NCBI RefSeq assembly: GCF_000720635.1
Contig: NZ_JOCF01000047.1
Span: 1 to 64,000 of the forward strand
From: Streptomyces sp. NRRL WC-3742
Lineage (GTDB): Bacteria; Actinomycetota; Actinomycetes; Streptomycetales; Streptomycetaceae
Reading direction: 5' to 3'
Length of the DNA stretch: 64,000 nt
A program made the position numbers and the translations under genes. A model generated the notes under the pieces. It was not told the DNA's origin. It was given only the letters and a program-made list of their open reading frames with translations, and made no database searches. How positions within the stretch are numbered: the first letter of the stretch is position 1; each line of letters begins with the position of its first letter. Shown piece after piece: positions 29,867 to 40,502 of the stretch.

Positions 29867-31120
29867 ATGAACCGTCCTGAGCCCGCTCAGCCGGGCACGA
29901 CGCTCGACGCCGCACGCCCCGCCGCCGGACTGCGCGCCCAGGTCGCGGCGCTCGAGTCCGAGCTGATCGCCTTCCGCCGGGACCTGCACCGGCACCCCGA
30001 GCTGGGCCGGCAGGAGTTCCGCACCACCGGGCTCCTGCGCGACCGGCTGCTGGAGGAGGGGCTCAAGCCGCGGGTGCTGCCCGGCGGTACGGGTCTGCTG
30101 GTCGACCTCGTCCCGCCCGGCACGGCCCCCGGTACCGAGTTCCTGGCCTTCCGCGCCGACATCGACGCGCTGCCGATCGACGACGCCAAGACCGACGTCC
30201 CGTACCGCTCGACCGTCCCCGGCCGGGCGCACGCCTGCGGCCACGACGTGCACACCTCCGTGGTGCTCGGCACGGGCCTGGTGCTGGCGCAGGCCCTGCG
30301 CGGCGGCGAGCTGCGCCGGCCCGTCCGGCTGGTGTTCCAGCCGGCCGAGGAGGTCATGCCCGGCGGCGCACTGGACGTGATCAAGGCCGGCGGGATGGAC
30401 GGCGTCGGCCGGATCTTCGCCGTGCACTGCGACCCCAAGGTGGAGGTCGGCCGGATCGCCCTGCGAACCGGGGCGATCACCTCGGCCTGCGACCGTCTCG
30501 TCCTGCACCTGGACGGCCCCGGCGGGCACACCGCCCGCCCGCACCTGACCACCGATCTGGTGACGGCGATCGCCAGGATGGCCGCCGACCTGCCGGGCGC
30601 GCTGGCCCGCCGGATGGACCCGCGCTGGGGCGTCAGCCTGGTCTGGGGCCGGATCGCCTCGGGCTCCGCACCCAACGTGATCCCGCAGCACGCCGAACTG
30701 GAGGGCACCGTCCGCTGCCTGGAGCTGGCCGGCTGGCGCGAGGCGCCGGACCTGCTGCACGAGCTGATCGCCAAGCTCGCCGAGACCTACCGGGCCAAGT
30801 GGACGCTGGACTACCACCGCGGGGTGCCGCCGGTGGTCAACGAGGCCGACTCCGTCACCCTCCTGGACGAGGCGATGAACGCCCGTTTCGGGGGCGACGG
30901 TGTGCAGGTGGTCGAGGGCACCGAACAGAGCCTGGGCGGCGAGGACTTCTCCTGGTACCTGGAGCACGCCCCCGGCGCGCTCGCCCGACTGGGTGTCCGC
31001 GCCCCCGGCGAGGCCACGGTCCGGGACCTGCACCAGGGCAGGTTCGACGTGGACGAACGGGCCATCGGCATCGGGGTCGAGCTCTTTTCGGCACTGGCCC
31101 TGGACGGAGACCGGGACTGA
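29867..31120 (+). CDS. M20-family amidohydrolase / peptidase
   Basis: The 417-residue metallohydrolase belongs to the M20D amidohydrolase group (hippurate/IAA-amino-acid hydrolase-like). Metal ligands are visible in AHACGHDVHTS (about 120-130), the catalytic QPAEEVMPGGA, FAVHCDP and, near the C-terminus, LGGEDFSWYL. The dimerisation domain lies between about 200 and 310 (GPGGHTARPHLTTD). ATG 29867 lies 7 nt downstream of TACGCT, so the mRNA is probably leaderless. The physiological amide substrate is unknown. The nucleoside transport operon follows, separated by a hairpin. Confidence 0.9.
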   Translation: MNRPEPAQPGTTLDAARPAAGLRAQVAALESELIAFRRDLHRHPELGRQEFRTTGLLRDRLLEEGLKPRVLPGGTGLLVDLVPPGTAPGTEFLAFRADIDALPIDDAKTDVPYRSTVPGRAHACGHDVHTSVVLGTGLVLAQALRGGELRRPVRLVFQPAEEVMPGGALDVIKAGGMDGVGRIFAVHCDPKVEVGRIALRTGAITSACDRLVLHLDGPGGHTARPHLTTDLVTAIARMAADLPGALARRMDPRWGVSLVWGRIASGSAPNVIPQHAELEGTVRCLELAGWREAPDLLHELIAKLAETYRAKWTLDYHRGVPPVVNEADSVTLLDEAMNARFGGDGVQVVEGTEQSLGGEDFSWYLEHAPGALARLGVRAPGEATVRDLHQGRFDVDERAIGIGVELFSALALDGDRD

Positions 31121-31168
31121 TCGCCTTCCGCAGCCCTGTGGTCGACCCCTGATCGGGTCGTCGAGATC

Positions 31169-31205
31169 CTGGTCCGGTCCGGTTCCGTAAACTGGGCCGG
31201 ACCAG
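31169..31205 (+). terminator. Hairpin after M20 gene
   Basis: CTGGTCCGG (31169-31177) and CCGGACCAG (31197-31205) pair over 9 bp, and flanking GAGA/CTC can extend the stem. It separates the M20 gene from the nucleoside uptake operon. Confidence 0.6.
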
Positions 31206-31310
31206 TCTCGGATTTCACCGTCCGTGCGGGGAAAAGGACCTCGGAGTGCGTGTCAGACCACGGTTTGATAACAACCCGAATGCTCCGGCAGCCCGTAACA
31301 CAACCGTGTT

Positions 31311-31322
31311 CTACGCGCGTTA
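31311..31322. promoter_or_regulatory. Operator copy CTACGCGCGTTA before nucleoside ABC operon
   Basis: This is an 11 of 12 match to CTACGCGCGTAG. Its last two bases overlap a TACGGT -10 box (31321-31326), and the gene start is 48 bp beyond that. A regulator bound here would block polymerase. Confidence 0.6.
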
Positions 31323-31373
31323 CGGTGGCGTCCGACCACGCTAAACGGGTGCGTGTGAGAAGGAGATACTCCC

Positions 31374-32435
31374 TTGCGCCGTTCTATGAAGCTCGCTGCG
31401 GTTGTGCTCTCGGGTTCCCTGGGCATGGCCTCGCTCGCCGCCTGCGGCGCAAAGAGCACCGACAACAACACCGCCTCCTCCGGCGGTGCGTCCGACTCGC
31501 TGAAGGTCGGTATGGCCTACGACATCGGCGGCCGTGGCGACCAGTCCTTCAACGACTCCGCCGCCCGTGGCCTGGACAAGGCCAAGGCTGACCTGGGCGT
31601 CTCGGTCACCGAGGCCGAGGCCAAGCCGGGCGAGGCCGAGGCCGACAAGGAGACCCGTCTCAAGAACCTCGTCGACGGTGGCTACAAGACCATCGTCGCG
31701 GTCGGCTTCGTGTACCAGCCGGCCGTCAACAAGGTCGCCAAGGACAACCCGAACGTCAAGTTCGCGATCATCGACTCGAACGACAAGGACCAGCCGTCCA
31801 ACGTCACCTCGCTGCTCTTCGCCGAGCAGGAGGGTTCGTACCTCGCCGGCGTCGCCGCCGCGAACAAGTCGAAGGCCAAGCACGTCGGCTTCATCGGCGG
31901 TGTGCAGTCCGAGCTCATCAAGAAGTTCGAGGCCGGTTACAAGGCCGGTGTGAAGTCCGTCGACTCCAGCATCGTCGTCGAGACCACCTACCTGACCACC
32001 CCGCCCGACTTCACCGGCTTCACCTCGCCCGACAAGGGCAAGGAGGCCGCGCAGGGCCAGCTCGACAAGGGCGCGGACGTCATCTACTCCGCCGCCGGCT
32101 CCTCCGGCAACGGCGCCATCGAGGCCGTCGCCAACGCGAAGAAGTTCGCGATCGGCGTCGACTCCGACCAGGCCACCCAGCCGGCCCTGGCCAAGTACAA
32201 GGACGCGATCCTGACCTCGATGGTCAAGAACGTCGACAACGCGGTCTTCAGCTACATCGACTCGGTCAAGAAGGGTCAGAACCCGACCGGCATCAAGCTG
32301 TTCGACCTCAAGGCCGACGGTGTCTCGCTCGCCACCACCGGCGGCAAGATCGACGACATCCAGGACAAGCTGAAGACGGCCGCCGACGCCATCAAGAGCG
32401 GCCAGACCAAGATCCCGGTCACGCCGGAGGGCTGA
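31374..32435 (+). CDS. BMP-family nucleoside-binding lipoprotein
   Basis: The 353-residue lipoprotein has a signal peptide with lipobox SLAACG (Cys about 24) and the BMP/PnrA fold: VGMAYDIGGRGDQSFNDSA, KTIVAVGFVYQPAV, FAEQEGSYLAGVAAA, HVGFIGGVQ, and DVIYSAAGSSGNGAIEA near the hinge. It should capture purine or pyrimidine nucleosides outside the membrane for the ABC transporter encoded next. The TTG at 31374 is chosen because AAGGAG lies 8 nt upstream; the ATG 12 nt further in lacks such spacing. It is first in an operon running to cdd. Confidence 0.92.
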   Translation: MRRSMKLAAVVLSGSLGMASLAACGAKSTDNNTASSGGASDSLKVGMAYDIGGRGDQSFNDSAARGLDKAKADLGVSVTEAEAKPGEAEADKETRLKNLVDGGYKTIVAVGFVYQPAVNKVAKDNPNVKFAIIDSNDKDQPSNVTSLLFAEQEGSYLAGVAAANKSKAKHVGFIGGVQSELIKKFEAGYKAGVKSVDSSIVVETTYLTTPPDFTGFTSPDKGKEAAQGQLDKGADVIYSAAGSSGNGAIEAVANAKKFAIGVDSDQATQPALAKYKDAILTSMVKNVDNAVFSYIDSVKKGQNPTGIKLFDLKADGVSLATTGGKIDDIQDKLKTAADAIKSGQTKIPVTPEG

Positions 32436-32511
32436 GGCCCGAGCGTCCCGGAGTCGTAGCCGCGCCTGCCGCCTGCCCGGCAGCGCGAACCTCCGGTACA
32501 GCAGCACGGGA

Positions 32512-32552
32512 GGGGCCCGGAAGGGTGCGCTCAACGCGTACCCCCGGGCCCC
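32512..32552 (+). terminator. Intercistronic hairpin between binding protein and ATPase genes
   Basis: GGGGCCCGG (32512-32520) pairs with CCGGGCCCC (32544-32552) and is extended by a weaker inner stem. It lies inside the operon, 76 bp after the lipoprotein stop, and could lower expression of the downstream genes relative to the binding protein or stabilise the upstream message. Confidence 0.6.
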
Positions 32553-32594
32553 GTTCCGTCTCCAGCACGTTTCCCCGTTCCCCCGTTTCCCCCC

Positions 32595-34379
<1,785 letters not shown>

Positions 34380-34383
34380 CCAC

Positions 34384-35550
34384 ATGACCAGTCCCAACCC
34401 CCCGGCCGGCGCCAAGCCGGGCCTGGCGCAGCGGTTCAGCGGTGAGCGCATCGCGCTCGCGCTGGCCGCGCCGGTGCTCGCGATCGTGCTCTCCGTCGCG
34501 ATCTGCTCCGTGCTGCTGGCGACCTCGGGCAAGAACCCGTTCGACGCGTGGAACGTGATGCTCACGTTCGTCACCACGTCGGACCACCAGGTGCTGATCC
34601 TCAACCGGACCACCACCTACTACCTGGCCGCGGCCGCCGCCGCGTTCGGGTTCCGGATGAACCTGTTCAACATCGGCGTCGAGGGCCAGTACAAGGTCGC
34701 GGCGCTGTTCGCGGCCTTCGTCGGCGGCCAGCTCGACCTGCCGTCCTTCATCCAGATCCCGCTGCTGCTGATCACCGCCATGCTGATCGGCGGCCTGTAC
34801 GCGAGCGTCGCCGGTCTGCTGAAGGTCTACCGCGGTGTCAGCGAGGTCATCTCGACCATCATGCTGAACTCGATCGCCACCGCGATCGTCGGCGTGCTGC
34901 TCGTCCCGGGCATCTTCGCGCCCAAGGTCAGTGGCACCAGCAACTCGATCCAGACCAAGCCGGTCTCGGAGTCGAGCCACTTCTTCGTCTTCGAGACGAA
35001 CGGCGGCAAGCTCTGGGGCTTCCTGCTCGTCGCCGTCATCGTCGGCGTGGCCTTCCAGCTCGTGCTCACCCGCACCCGCTTCGGCTTCGACCTGCGCGCC
35101 ACCGGCCGCTCGGAGTCCGCCGCGACCGCGTCCGGCGTGAACGTCAAGAAGATGATCGTCATCTCGATGGCGGTCTCCGGTGCGATCGCCGGTCTGATCG
35201 GCCTGCCCGAGCTGCTGCAGAACTCGTACAGCTTCGGCCAGACCTTCCAGCCCGGTCTGGGCTTCCTGGGCATCTCCATCGCCCTGCTCGGCCGCAACAG
35301 CCCGATCGGCATCGCCTTCGCGGCGCTGCTGTTCGCCTTCCTCGACGCCGCCGGCTCGGTGCTCCCGCTGCCCCTCAACGGTGAGTTCCCCTTCGAGATC
35401 GTCGACGTCATGAAGGGCACCATCGTCATCTGCGTCGTCGTCGCGTACGAGCTGGTGCGCCGTTACGGCCTCGTCCGCCAGCAGCGCCGCGTCGGCGCCG
35501 AGCTCGCCGCCCAGGCCGCCGCGGCCGGCAACAAGGAGGTTGCGGCATGA
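34384..35550 (+). CDS. Nucleoside ABC transporter permease 1
   Basis: The 388-residue protein has 8-10 helices and the branched-chain/BMP-type permease motif FRMNLFNIGVEGQYKVAALFAA (about 93-114). EVISTIMLNSIA and FLGISIALLGRNSPIGI follow in the conserved permease loop order. It pairs with the next gene to form the membrane channel for nucleosides. ATG 34384 has GGGGGAG upstream and begins 4 bp after the ATPase stop. Its stop overlaps the next start by 4 bp (ATGA). Confidence 0.92.
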   Translation: MTSPNPPAGAKPGLAQRFSGERIALALAAPVLAIVLSVAICSVLLATSGKNPFDAWNVMLTFVTTSDHQVLILNRTTTYYLAAAAAAFGFRMNLFNIGVEGQYKVAALFAAFVGGQLDLPSFIQIPLLLITAMLIGGLYASVAGLLKVYRGVSEVISTIMLNSIATAIVGVLLVPGIFAPKVSGTSNSIQTKPVSESSHFFVFETNGGKLWGFLLVAVIVGVAFQLVLTRTRFGFDLRATGRSESAATASGVNVKKMIVISMAVSGAIAGLIGLPELLQNSYSFGQTFQPGLGFLGISIALLGRNSPIGIAFAALLFAFLDAAGSVLPLPLNGEFPFEIVDVMKGTIVICVVVAYELVRRYGLVRQQRRVGAELAAQAAAAGNKEVAA

Positions 35551-36839
35551 GCCAGAACTTCACGACCGAGTTTTGGAAGAGGGTCGCCTCCCCCCTCGGA
35601 GAGCCCTCGGGCAAGTCGGCGAAGAAGCGCAAGCTGTCCTGGCCGGTGGTGCTCCTGCTGATCGCGGGCGCGCTGCTCCTGATCGCCGCCGTCGGCGTGG
35701 TCACGGGCAACCACTCGCTGACCTCCTCCGGTCAGATCACCGCCGCACTCGGCGCGGCCGTGCCGATCGGCATGGCCGGTCTGGGCGGTCTCTGGTCCGA
35801 GCGGGCCGGTGTGGTCAACATCGGCCTCGAGGGCATGATGGTCGCCGGCACCTTCTGCGGCGCCTGGGCGGGCTACCTGGTCAACCCGTGGGTCGGCCTG
35901 CTGGCCGGCATGGCGGGCGGCGCGCTCGGCGGTCTGCTGCACGCGGTCGTCACCGTCACCTTCGGCGTCGACCACATCGTCTCCGGCGTCGGCATCAACC
36001 TGCTGATCCCCGGCATCTGCGCGTACGTCAACCGGATCTACTACAAGGACTACGTCTCGGTGGGCGCCGGGCAGAACCAGTCCCCGCCGGCCGATCCGCT
36101 GCCGTACATCACCGTCCCGGGTCTCTCCTCCTGGTTCAAGGACATCGAGGGCCACCACTGGTTCTTCGTCTCCGACGTCGCGGGCGTGCTCGGCGGCCTG
36201 GTCACCAACCTCTCGGTGGTCGTGGTGCTGGCCGGCGCGCTGATCGTGGTCAGCTACTTCGCCCTGTGGCGCACGGTCTTCGGCCTGCGTCTGCGCTCCT
36301 GCGGCGAGAACCCGACCGCGGCCGAGTCGCTGGGCGTCAACGTCTACAAGTACAAGTACATGGCGGTCATCGCCTCCGGCGCCTTCGCGGGCCTCGGCGG
36401 TGCGTACCTCTCGCTGGTCGCCGCGCACTTCTACAAGGACGGCCAGACGGCCGGCCGAGGCTTCATCGGCCTCGCCGCGATGATCTTCGGCAACTGGCTG
36501 CCCGGCGGCCTCGCCATGGGCGCGGGCCTGTTCGGCTTCACCGACAGCCTCCAGCTGCGCGACCCGGAGTCGGTGCACGTGCTGATCCTGATCGTCGGCA
36601 TCGCGATGATCCTGCTGGCGCTGTGGCACCTGTACCGCCGCAAGTACGTCGCGACGGCGATCACCGCCGCGGCGGCCGCGGGCCTGCTGTGCTGGTACGC
36701 CTTCACCGAGCAGGTGCAGCGCCCGCTGATCGTCGCCACGCCGTACGTGATCACCCTGGTGGTCCTGGCGCTGGCCGCGCAGCGACTGCGGATGCCCAAG
36801 GCGGACGGTCAGATCTACCGCAAGGGGCAGGGCAAGTGA
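35547..36839 (+). CDS. Nucleoside ABC transporter permease 2
   Basis: The 430-residue protein carries WSERAGVVNIGLEGMMVAGTFCGAW (about 88-112), VDHIVSGVGINLLIPG and a C-terminal GFIGLAAMIFGNWLPGGLAMGAGLFG motif, all typical of the second BMP-type permease. Two extra C-terminal helices follow. Start and stop overlap both neighbours (35547-35550 and 36836-36839), so permease 1, permease 2 and cdd are translationally coupled. Confidence 0.92.
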   Translation: MSQNFTTEFWKRVASPLGEPSGKSAKKRKLSWPVVLLLIAGALLLIAAVGVVTGNHSLTSSGQITAALGAAVPIGMAGLGGLWSERAGVVNIGLEGMMVAGTFCGAWAGYLVNPWVGLLAGMAGGALGGLLHAVVTVTFGVDHIVSGVGINLLIPGICAYVNRIYYKDYVSVGAGQNQSPPADPLPYITVPGLSSWFKDIEGHHWFFVSDVAGVLGGLVTNLSVVVVLAGALIVVSYFALWRTVFGLRLRSCGENPTAAESLGVNVYKYKYMAVIASGAFAGLGGAYLSLVAAHFYKDGQTAGRGFIGLAAMIFGNWLPGGLAMGAGLFGFTDSLQLRDPESVHVLILIVGIAMILLALWHLYRRKYVATAITAAAAAGLLCWYAFTEQVQRPLIVATPYVITLVVLALAAQRLRMPKADGQIYRKGQGK

Positions 36840-37246
36840 CGGCCCCCGCTGCCGATGCCGCCTCCGCGGTCGACTGGGAGCGGCTGCGCGAGGCGGCGCG
36901 CGAGGCGATGAGCCACGCGTACGCCCCGTACAGCAAGTTCCCGGTCGGCGCGGCGGCGCTGGTGGACGACGGGCGGCTGGTCTCCGGCTGCAACGTCGAG
37001 AACGCCTCGTACGGGCTCGGGCTGTGCGCCGAGTGCGGGCTGGTGTCCGCGCTGTACGCCTCCGGCGGCGGCCGGCTGGTCGCCTTCACCTGCGTCGACG
37101 GCGCGGGCGAGCTGCTGATGCCGTGCGGGCGCTGCCGTCAGCTGCTGTACGAGCACGGCGGGCCGGAGCTGCTGGTCGACCTGGCCGCCGGCGTGAAGCC
37201 GATGAGCGAGGTCCTGCCCGACGCGTTCGGGCCGGAGCGGCTGTAA
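36836..37246 (+). CDS. cdd: Cytidine deaminase
   Basis: Cdd deaminates cytidine and deoxycytidine to uridine and deoxyuridine. The 136 residues have the substrate-binding SKFPVGAAAL, NVENASYGLGLCAE (catalytic Cys and Glu) and the Zn-binding PCGRCRQLLYE. GTG 36836 overlaps the permease stop, linking import directly to the first catabolic step. A hairpin follows its stop. Confidence 0.95.
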   Translation: MTAPAADAASAVDWERLREAAREAMSHAYAPYSKFPVGAAALVDDGRLVSGCNVENASYGLGLCAECGLVSALYASGGGRLVAFTCVDGAGELLMPCGRCRQLLYEHGGPELLVDLAAGVKPMSEVLPDAFGPERL

Positions 37247-37293
37247 GGCCCAACGGGTGATTCGGGCCGGCCCGATCCACCCGATGGGCCCTA
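37246..37293 (+). terminator. Long imperfect hairpin after cdd
   Basis: An outer stem (AGGCCCA/TGGGCCCT region) with a bulge encloses a CGGGCCGGCCCG palindrome. It lies at the end of the nucleoside ABC-cdd operon and 14 bp before the deoA-side operator. Confidence 0.65.
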
Positions 37294-37306
37294 GCCTCAA
37301 TTTCTG

Positions 37307-37318
37307 TTACGCGCGTAG
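37307..37318. promoter_or_regulatory. Operator copy TTACGCGCGTAG before deoA
   Basis: This is an 11 of 12 match to CTACGCGCGTAG. Its final TAG is the start of a TAGAGT -10 box (37316-37321), so operator and promoter overlap. The gene begins about 90 bp downstream. Confidence 0.65.
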
Positions 37319-37412
37319 AGTGTCGCGAGTGGGCCGTTGACCGGTCATCTCGCGGCACTCTCCGCATTTGATGCGCATTTGATGCCTTCTGAACAACCCT
37401 CTTGGAGCACGC

Positions 37413-38690
37413 ATGGACGCCATCTCCGTCATCACGACCAAGCGCGACCGCGGAGAGCTGAGCGACGCTCAGATCGACTGGGTCATCGACGCGTACACCC
37501 GCGGCGAGGTCGCCGACGAGCAGATGTCCTCGCTGGCCATGGCGATCCTGCTGAACGGCATGAAGCCGCGGGAGATCAGCCGCTGGACCGAGGCGATGAT
37601 CCGCTCCGGCGTCCGGATGGACTTCTCCTCCCTGCCGCTGCCCACCAGCGACAAGCACTCCACCGGCGGCGTCGGCGACAAGATCACCCTCCCGCTCGCC
37701 CCGCTCGTCGCCGCCTGCGGCGCCGCCGTCCCGCAGCTCTCCGGCCGCGGCCTCGGCCACACCGGCGGCACCCTCGACAAGCTGGAGTCCATCCCCGGCT
37801 GGCGCGCCCTGCTCTCCAACGAGGAGATGATGGACGTCCTGCGCGACGCCGGCGCCGTCATCTGCGCCGCCGGCGACGGCCTCGCCCCCGCCGACAAGAA
37901 GCTGTACGCGCTGCGCGACGTCACCGGCACCGTCGAGGCCATCCCGCTGATCGCCTCCTCGATCATGTCCAAGAAGATCGCCGAGGGCACCGGCGCGCTC
38001 GTCCTGGACGTCAAGGTCGGCTCCGGCGCGTTCATGAAGAACATCGACGACGCCCGCGAACTCGCCCGCACCATGGTCGGCCTGGGCACCACGGCCGGCG
38101 TCAACACCGTCGCCCTGCTCACCGACATGTCCACCCCGCTCGGCCTCACCGCGGGCAACGCCCTCGAGGTCCGCGAGTCCGTCGAGGTGCTCGCCGGCGG
38201 CGGCCCGGCCGACGTCGTCGAACTCACCCTCGCCCTCGCCCGCGAGATGCTCGCCGCGGCCGGCGTCCACGGCAAGGACCCGGCGGACGCCCTGCGCGAC
38301 GGCACCGCGATGGACCACTGGCGCCGCATGATCGCCGCCCAGGGCGGCGACGTCGACGCCCCCCTCCCCGTCGCCCGCGAGCAGCACATCATCCCCGCGC
38401 CCGCCTCCGGTGTCCTCACCAAGCTCGACGCCTACGCCGTGGGCGTCAGCGCCTGGCGCCTCGGCGCCGGCCGCGCCCGCAAGGAGGACCCGGTCCAGGC
38501 CGGCGCCGGTATCGAGATGCACGCCAAGCCCGGCGACACCGTCGTGGCCGGCCAGCCCCTCCTCACCCTCCACACCGACACCCCCGAGCGCTACGACTAC
38601 GCCATCGCAGCGCTCGAGGGCGGCATCGAGGTCGCCCCGGCGGGTACGGCGTTCACCCCGAACCCGATCGTGCTGGATCGCATCGCGTAG
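37413..38690 (+). CDS. deoA: Thymidine phosphorylase
   Basis: DeoA cleaves thymidine or deoxyuridine to base and deoxyribose-1-phosphate. The 425 residues show VITTKRDRGELSDAQIDWVI, the phosphate-binding KHSTGGVGDKITLPLAPLVA (about 84-103), GRGLGHTGGTLDKLESIPG, KKIAEGTGALVLDVKVGSGAFM and a C-terminal domain ending VAPAGTAFTPNPIV. ATG 37413 has GGAG 7 nt upstream. It has its own operator-bearing promoter and a terminator 20 bp after its stop. It acts downstream of Cdd in pyrimidine salvage. Confidence 0.96.
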   Translation: MDAISVITTKRDRGELSDAQIDWVIDAYTRGEVADEQMSSLAMAILLNGMKPREISRWTEAMIRSGVRMDFSSLPLPTSDKHSTGGVGDKITLPLAPLVAACGAAVPQLSGRGLGHTGGTLDKLESIPGWRALLSNEEMMDVLRDAGAVICAAGDGLAPADKKLYALRDVTGTVEAIPLIASSIMSKKIAEGTGALVLDVKVGSGAFMKNIDDARELARTMVGLGTTAGVNTVALLTDMSTPLGLTAGNALEVRESVEVLAGGGPADVVELTLALAREMLAAAGVHGKDPADALRDGTAMDHWRRMIAAQGGDVDAPLPVAREQHIIPAPASGVLTKLDAYAVGVSAWRLGAGRARKEDPVQAGAGIEMHAKPGDTVVAGQPLLTLHTDTPERYDYAIAALEGGIEVAPAGTAFTPNPIVLDRIA

Positions 38691-38710
38691 TCATACGCAT
38701 TGCGCGATGA

Positions 38711-38743
38711 GGAGCCCGTACCCGGTCACCGGGTACGGGCTCC
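38711..38743. terminator. 15-bp stem hairpin after deoA
   Basis: Arms 38711-38725 and 38729-38743 are perfect inverted copies around TCA. It lies between deoA and the convergent Uma2-like gene and can serve both. Confidence 0.87.
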
Positions 38744-38752
38744 TTCGCGTTC

Positions 38753-39145
38753 TCAGGCGTATGTGAGCAGGCCGCTGGTGTCGATGCTCCAGGGGCCGAC
38801 GGCGACGGTGTCGCCGAAGGTGAACTTCTCCTGGGATTCGTCACGAGGCTCTGAGTACACGGTGCCGGTGCCCGTGCGGGGGTCGACGAGCAGGTAGAAC
38901 GGAATGCCCATGGCCGAGTAGTCATGGACCTTGTACTCGTATTCGTTCTCCGGGTTGGACTTGGAGACGATCTCGACCACGAGCAGCACCTCGTGCGGGA
39001 GGACCGCCGGCTGCTCGCCTTCCGGCGTCGCCTCGGGGAAGACGATCTGGCCGTTGGCGATCTCGATGCTTCCTACCCCGGGCACCTGCGGCAACTGATC
39101 CGCGATCTCACGCAGCCGGGCGAACACAGCAGGATCGATGCTCAT
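38753..39145 (-). CDS. Uma2-family (PD-(D/E)XK-like) protein with internal deletion
   Basis: The 130-residue protein matches both ends of the Uma2/DUF820 family but is about 50-60 residues shorter. The N-terminal part runs to IEIANGQIVFPEATPEGEQ. It then jumps to PHEVLLVVEIVSKSNPENEYEYKV, GIPFYLLVDPRTGTGTVY and IDTSGLLTY. The usual middle region, which carries the PD of the nuclease-like core, is missing, so catalysis is unlikely. ATG 39145 fits. Uma2 genes are numerous in streptomycetes and their function is unknown; this copy may be decaying. Confidence 0.8.
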   Translation of the reverse strand: MSIDPAVFARLREIADQLPQVPGVGSIEIANGQIVFPEATPEGEQPAVLPHEVLLVVEIVSKSNPENEYEYKVHDYSAMGIPFYLLVDPRTGTGTVYSEPRDESQEKFTFGDTVAVGPWSIDTSGLLTYA

Positions 39146-39171
39146 GCTTTGGAGCGTATCGGCGCCCGCTG

Positions 39172-40443
39172 TCAAGCGTCCGCGACCGCCCGCCGTGCCG
39201 TGTGGGCCTGGTGGGTGGCGTACAGGGTGACTGCGGTGGCGAGGGTCATGGCGGTGAGGGCGATGGTGGTGGTGCCGGGCCAGGCGGTGGAGTGGTAGGC
39301 GTCGGCGCCGAGGGTGCCGCCGAGGCTGTTGCCGAGGTAGTAGGCGATCAGGTAGAGGGCGGAGGCTTGGGCGCGGCCGTGGGTGGCGGTGCGGCCCACG
39401 GCGGCGGAGGCGGTGGCGTGGCCGGCGAAGAAGCCGGCGGTGATGAGGACGAGGCCGAGGAGGGTGAGGGGGAGGGAGTCGGCGAGGGAGAGGAGGAGGC
39501 CCGCGGTGGTGACGGCGATGGCGGTGTAGAGGGCGCCGCGGCGGCCGAGGCGGGCGGTGAGGCGGCCGGCGGCCGCGGAGGTACCGGTGCCGACGAGGTA
39601 GACGACGAAGATCGAGGCGGCGATCGACTCCGGCAGGTGGAAGGGGGCGGCGATCAGCCGGTAGCCGATGGTGTTGTAGACGGCGCCGAAGACCGCCATG
39701 AAGAGCAGCCCGAGCGCGTACAGCCGTACCAGCAGCGGGTTGCGCAGGTGTCCGCCGACCGTACGGGCGAGGGCGCGGGCGTCCACGGGGGCCGGGGTGA
39801 AGTGCCGGGCGGCGGGGATGAGGAGGCGGAAGGCGAGGGCGGCGAGGAGGGCGAGGGCGGCGGAGGCGGCCAGGCCCCAGCGCCAGCCGAGGGCGGCGGC
39901 GGTCCAGCCGGAGAGGAGGCGCCCGCCCATGCCGCCGATGCTGTTGCCGGCCACGTACAGGCCCATCGCGGAGGCCAGGGCGCTGGGGTGGATCTCCTCG
40001 GCGAGGTAGGCCATGGCGGTGGCGGGCAGGCCCGCGAGGGCGGCGCCCTGGAGGGCGCGCAGGGCGACGAGGGTGGTGAGGTCGGGCGCGAGGGGCAGGG
40101 CGAGGGCGAGGGTCGCGGCGGCGAGGGTGGAGGCCGTCATGACCGCGGTGCGGCCGTAGCGGTCGGAGAGGGCGCTGGCCGGGAGCAGGCCGAGCGCGAG
40201 GCCGAGGGTGGCGGCGGAGGCCGTCCAGCTGGCCTGGCCGGGGGTGAGGTCGAGGTCGGCGGAGAGGATCGGCAGCAGGCCCTGGGTGGAGTACAGCAGG
40301 ACGAAGGTGGCGACACCGGCGGCGAACAGGGCGAGGTTGGCGCGGCGGAAGGCGCGCTGCCCGGGGCGGTGGCGGTCGTCCGGGCCGGAGGTGGGGGCGG
40401 AGGTGGGGGCAGTCGGGGCTGCCTTGGTATCGGCGGGCTGCAT
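39172..40443 (-). CDS. MFS transporter (YnfM/CynX-like drug or metabolite exporter)
   Basis: The 423-residue protein has 12 predicted helices. Motif A is visible in LLPASALSDRYGRTAVM (about 95-111), with LRALQGAALAGLPATAMAYLAEE in the motif B/C region. The N-terminal tail is Thr/Pro/Ala-rich. ATG 40443 lies 7 nt after a TACGGT box on the minus strand, consistent with leaderless expression; GTG 40449 is an alternative. The divergent LysR gene, 59 bp away, is the likely regulator. The substrate is unknown. Confidence 0.88.
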   Translation of the reverse strand: MQPADTKAAPTAPTSAPTSGPDDRHRPGQRAFRRANLALFAAGVATFVLLYSTQGLLPILSADLDLTPGQASWTASAATLGLALGLLPASALSDRYGRTAVMTASTLAAATLALALPLAPDLTTLVALRALQGAALAGLPATAMAYLAEEIHPSALASAMGLYVAGNSIGGMGGRLLSGWTAAALGWRWGLAASAALALLAALAFRLLIPAARHFTPAPVDARALARTVGGHLRNPLLVRLYALGLLFMAVFGAVYNTIGYRLIAAPFHLPESIAASIFVVYLVGTGTSAAAGRLTARLGRRGALYTAIAVTTAGLLLSLADSLPLTLLGLVLITAGFFAGHATASAAVGRTATHGRAQASALYLIAYYLGNSLGGTLGADAYHSTAWPGTTTIALTAMTLATAVTLYATHQAHTARRAVADA

Positions 40444-40502
40444 GGGCACGACCGTAGGCCCGTGGCGGTTGATGCGTCCAATGCATGAAGGGGGGATGAT
40501 CG

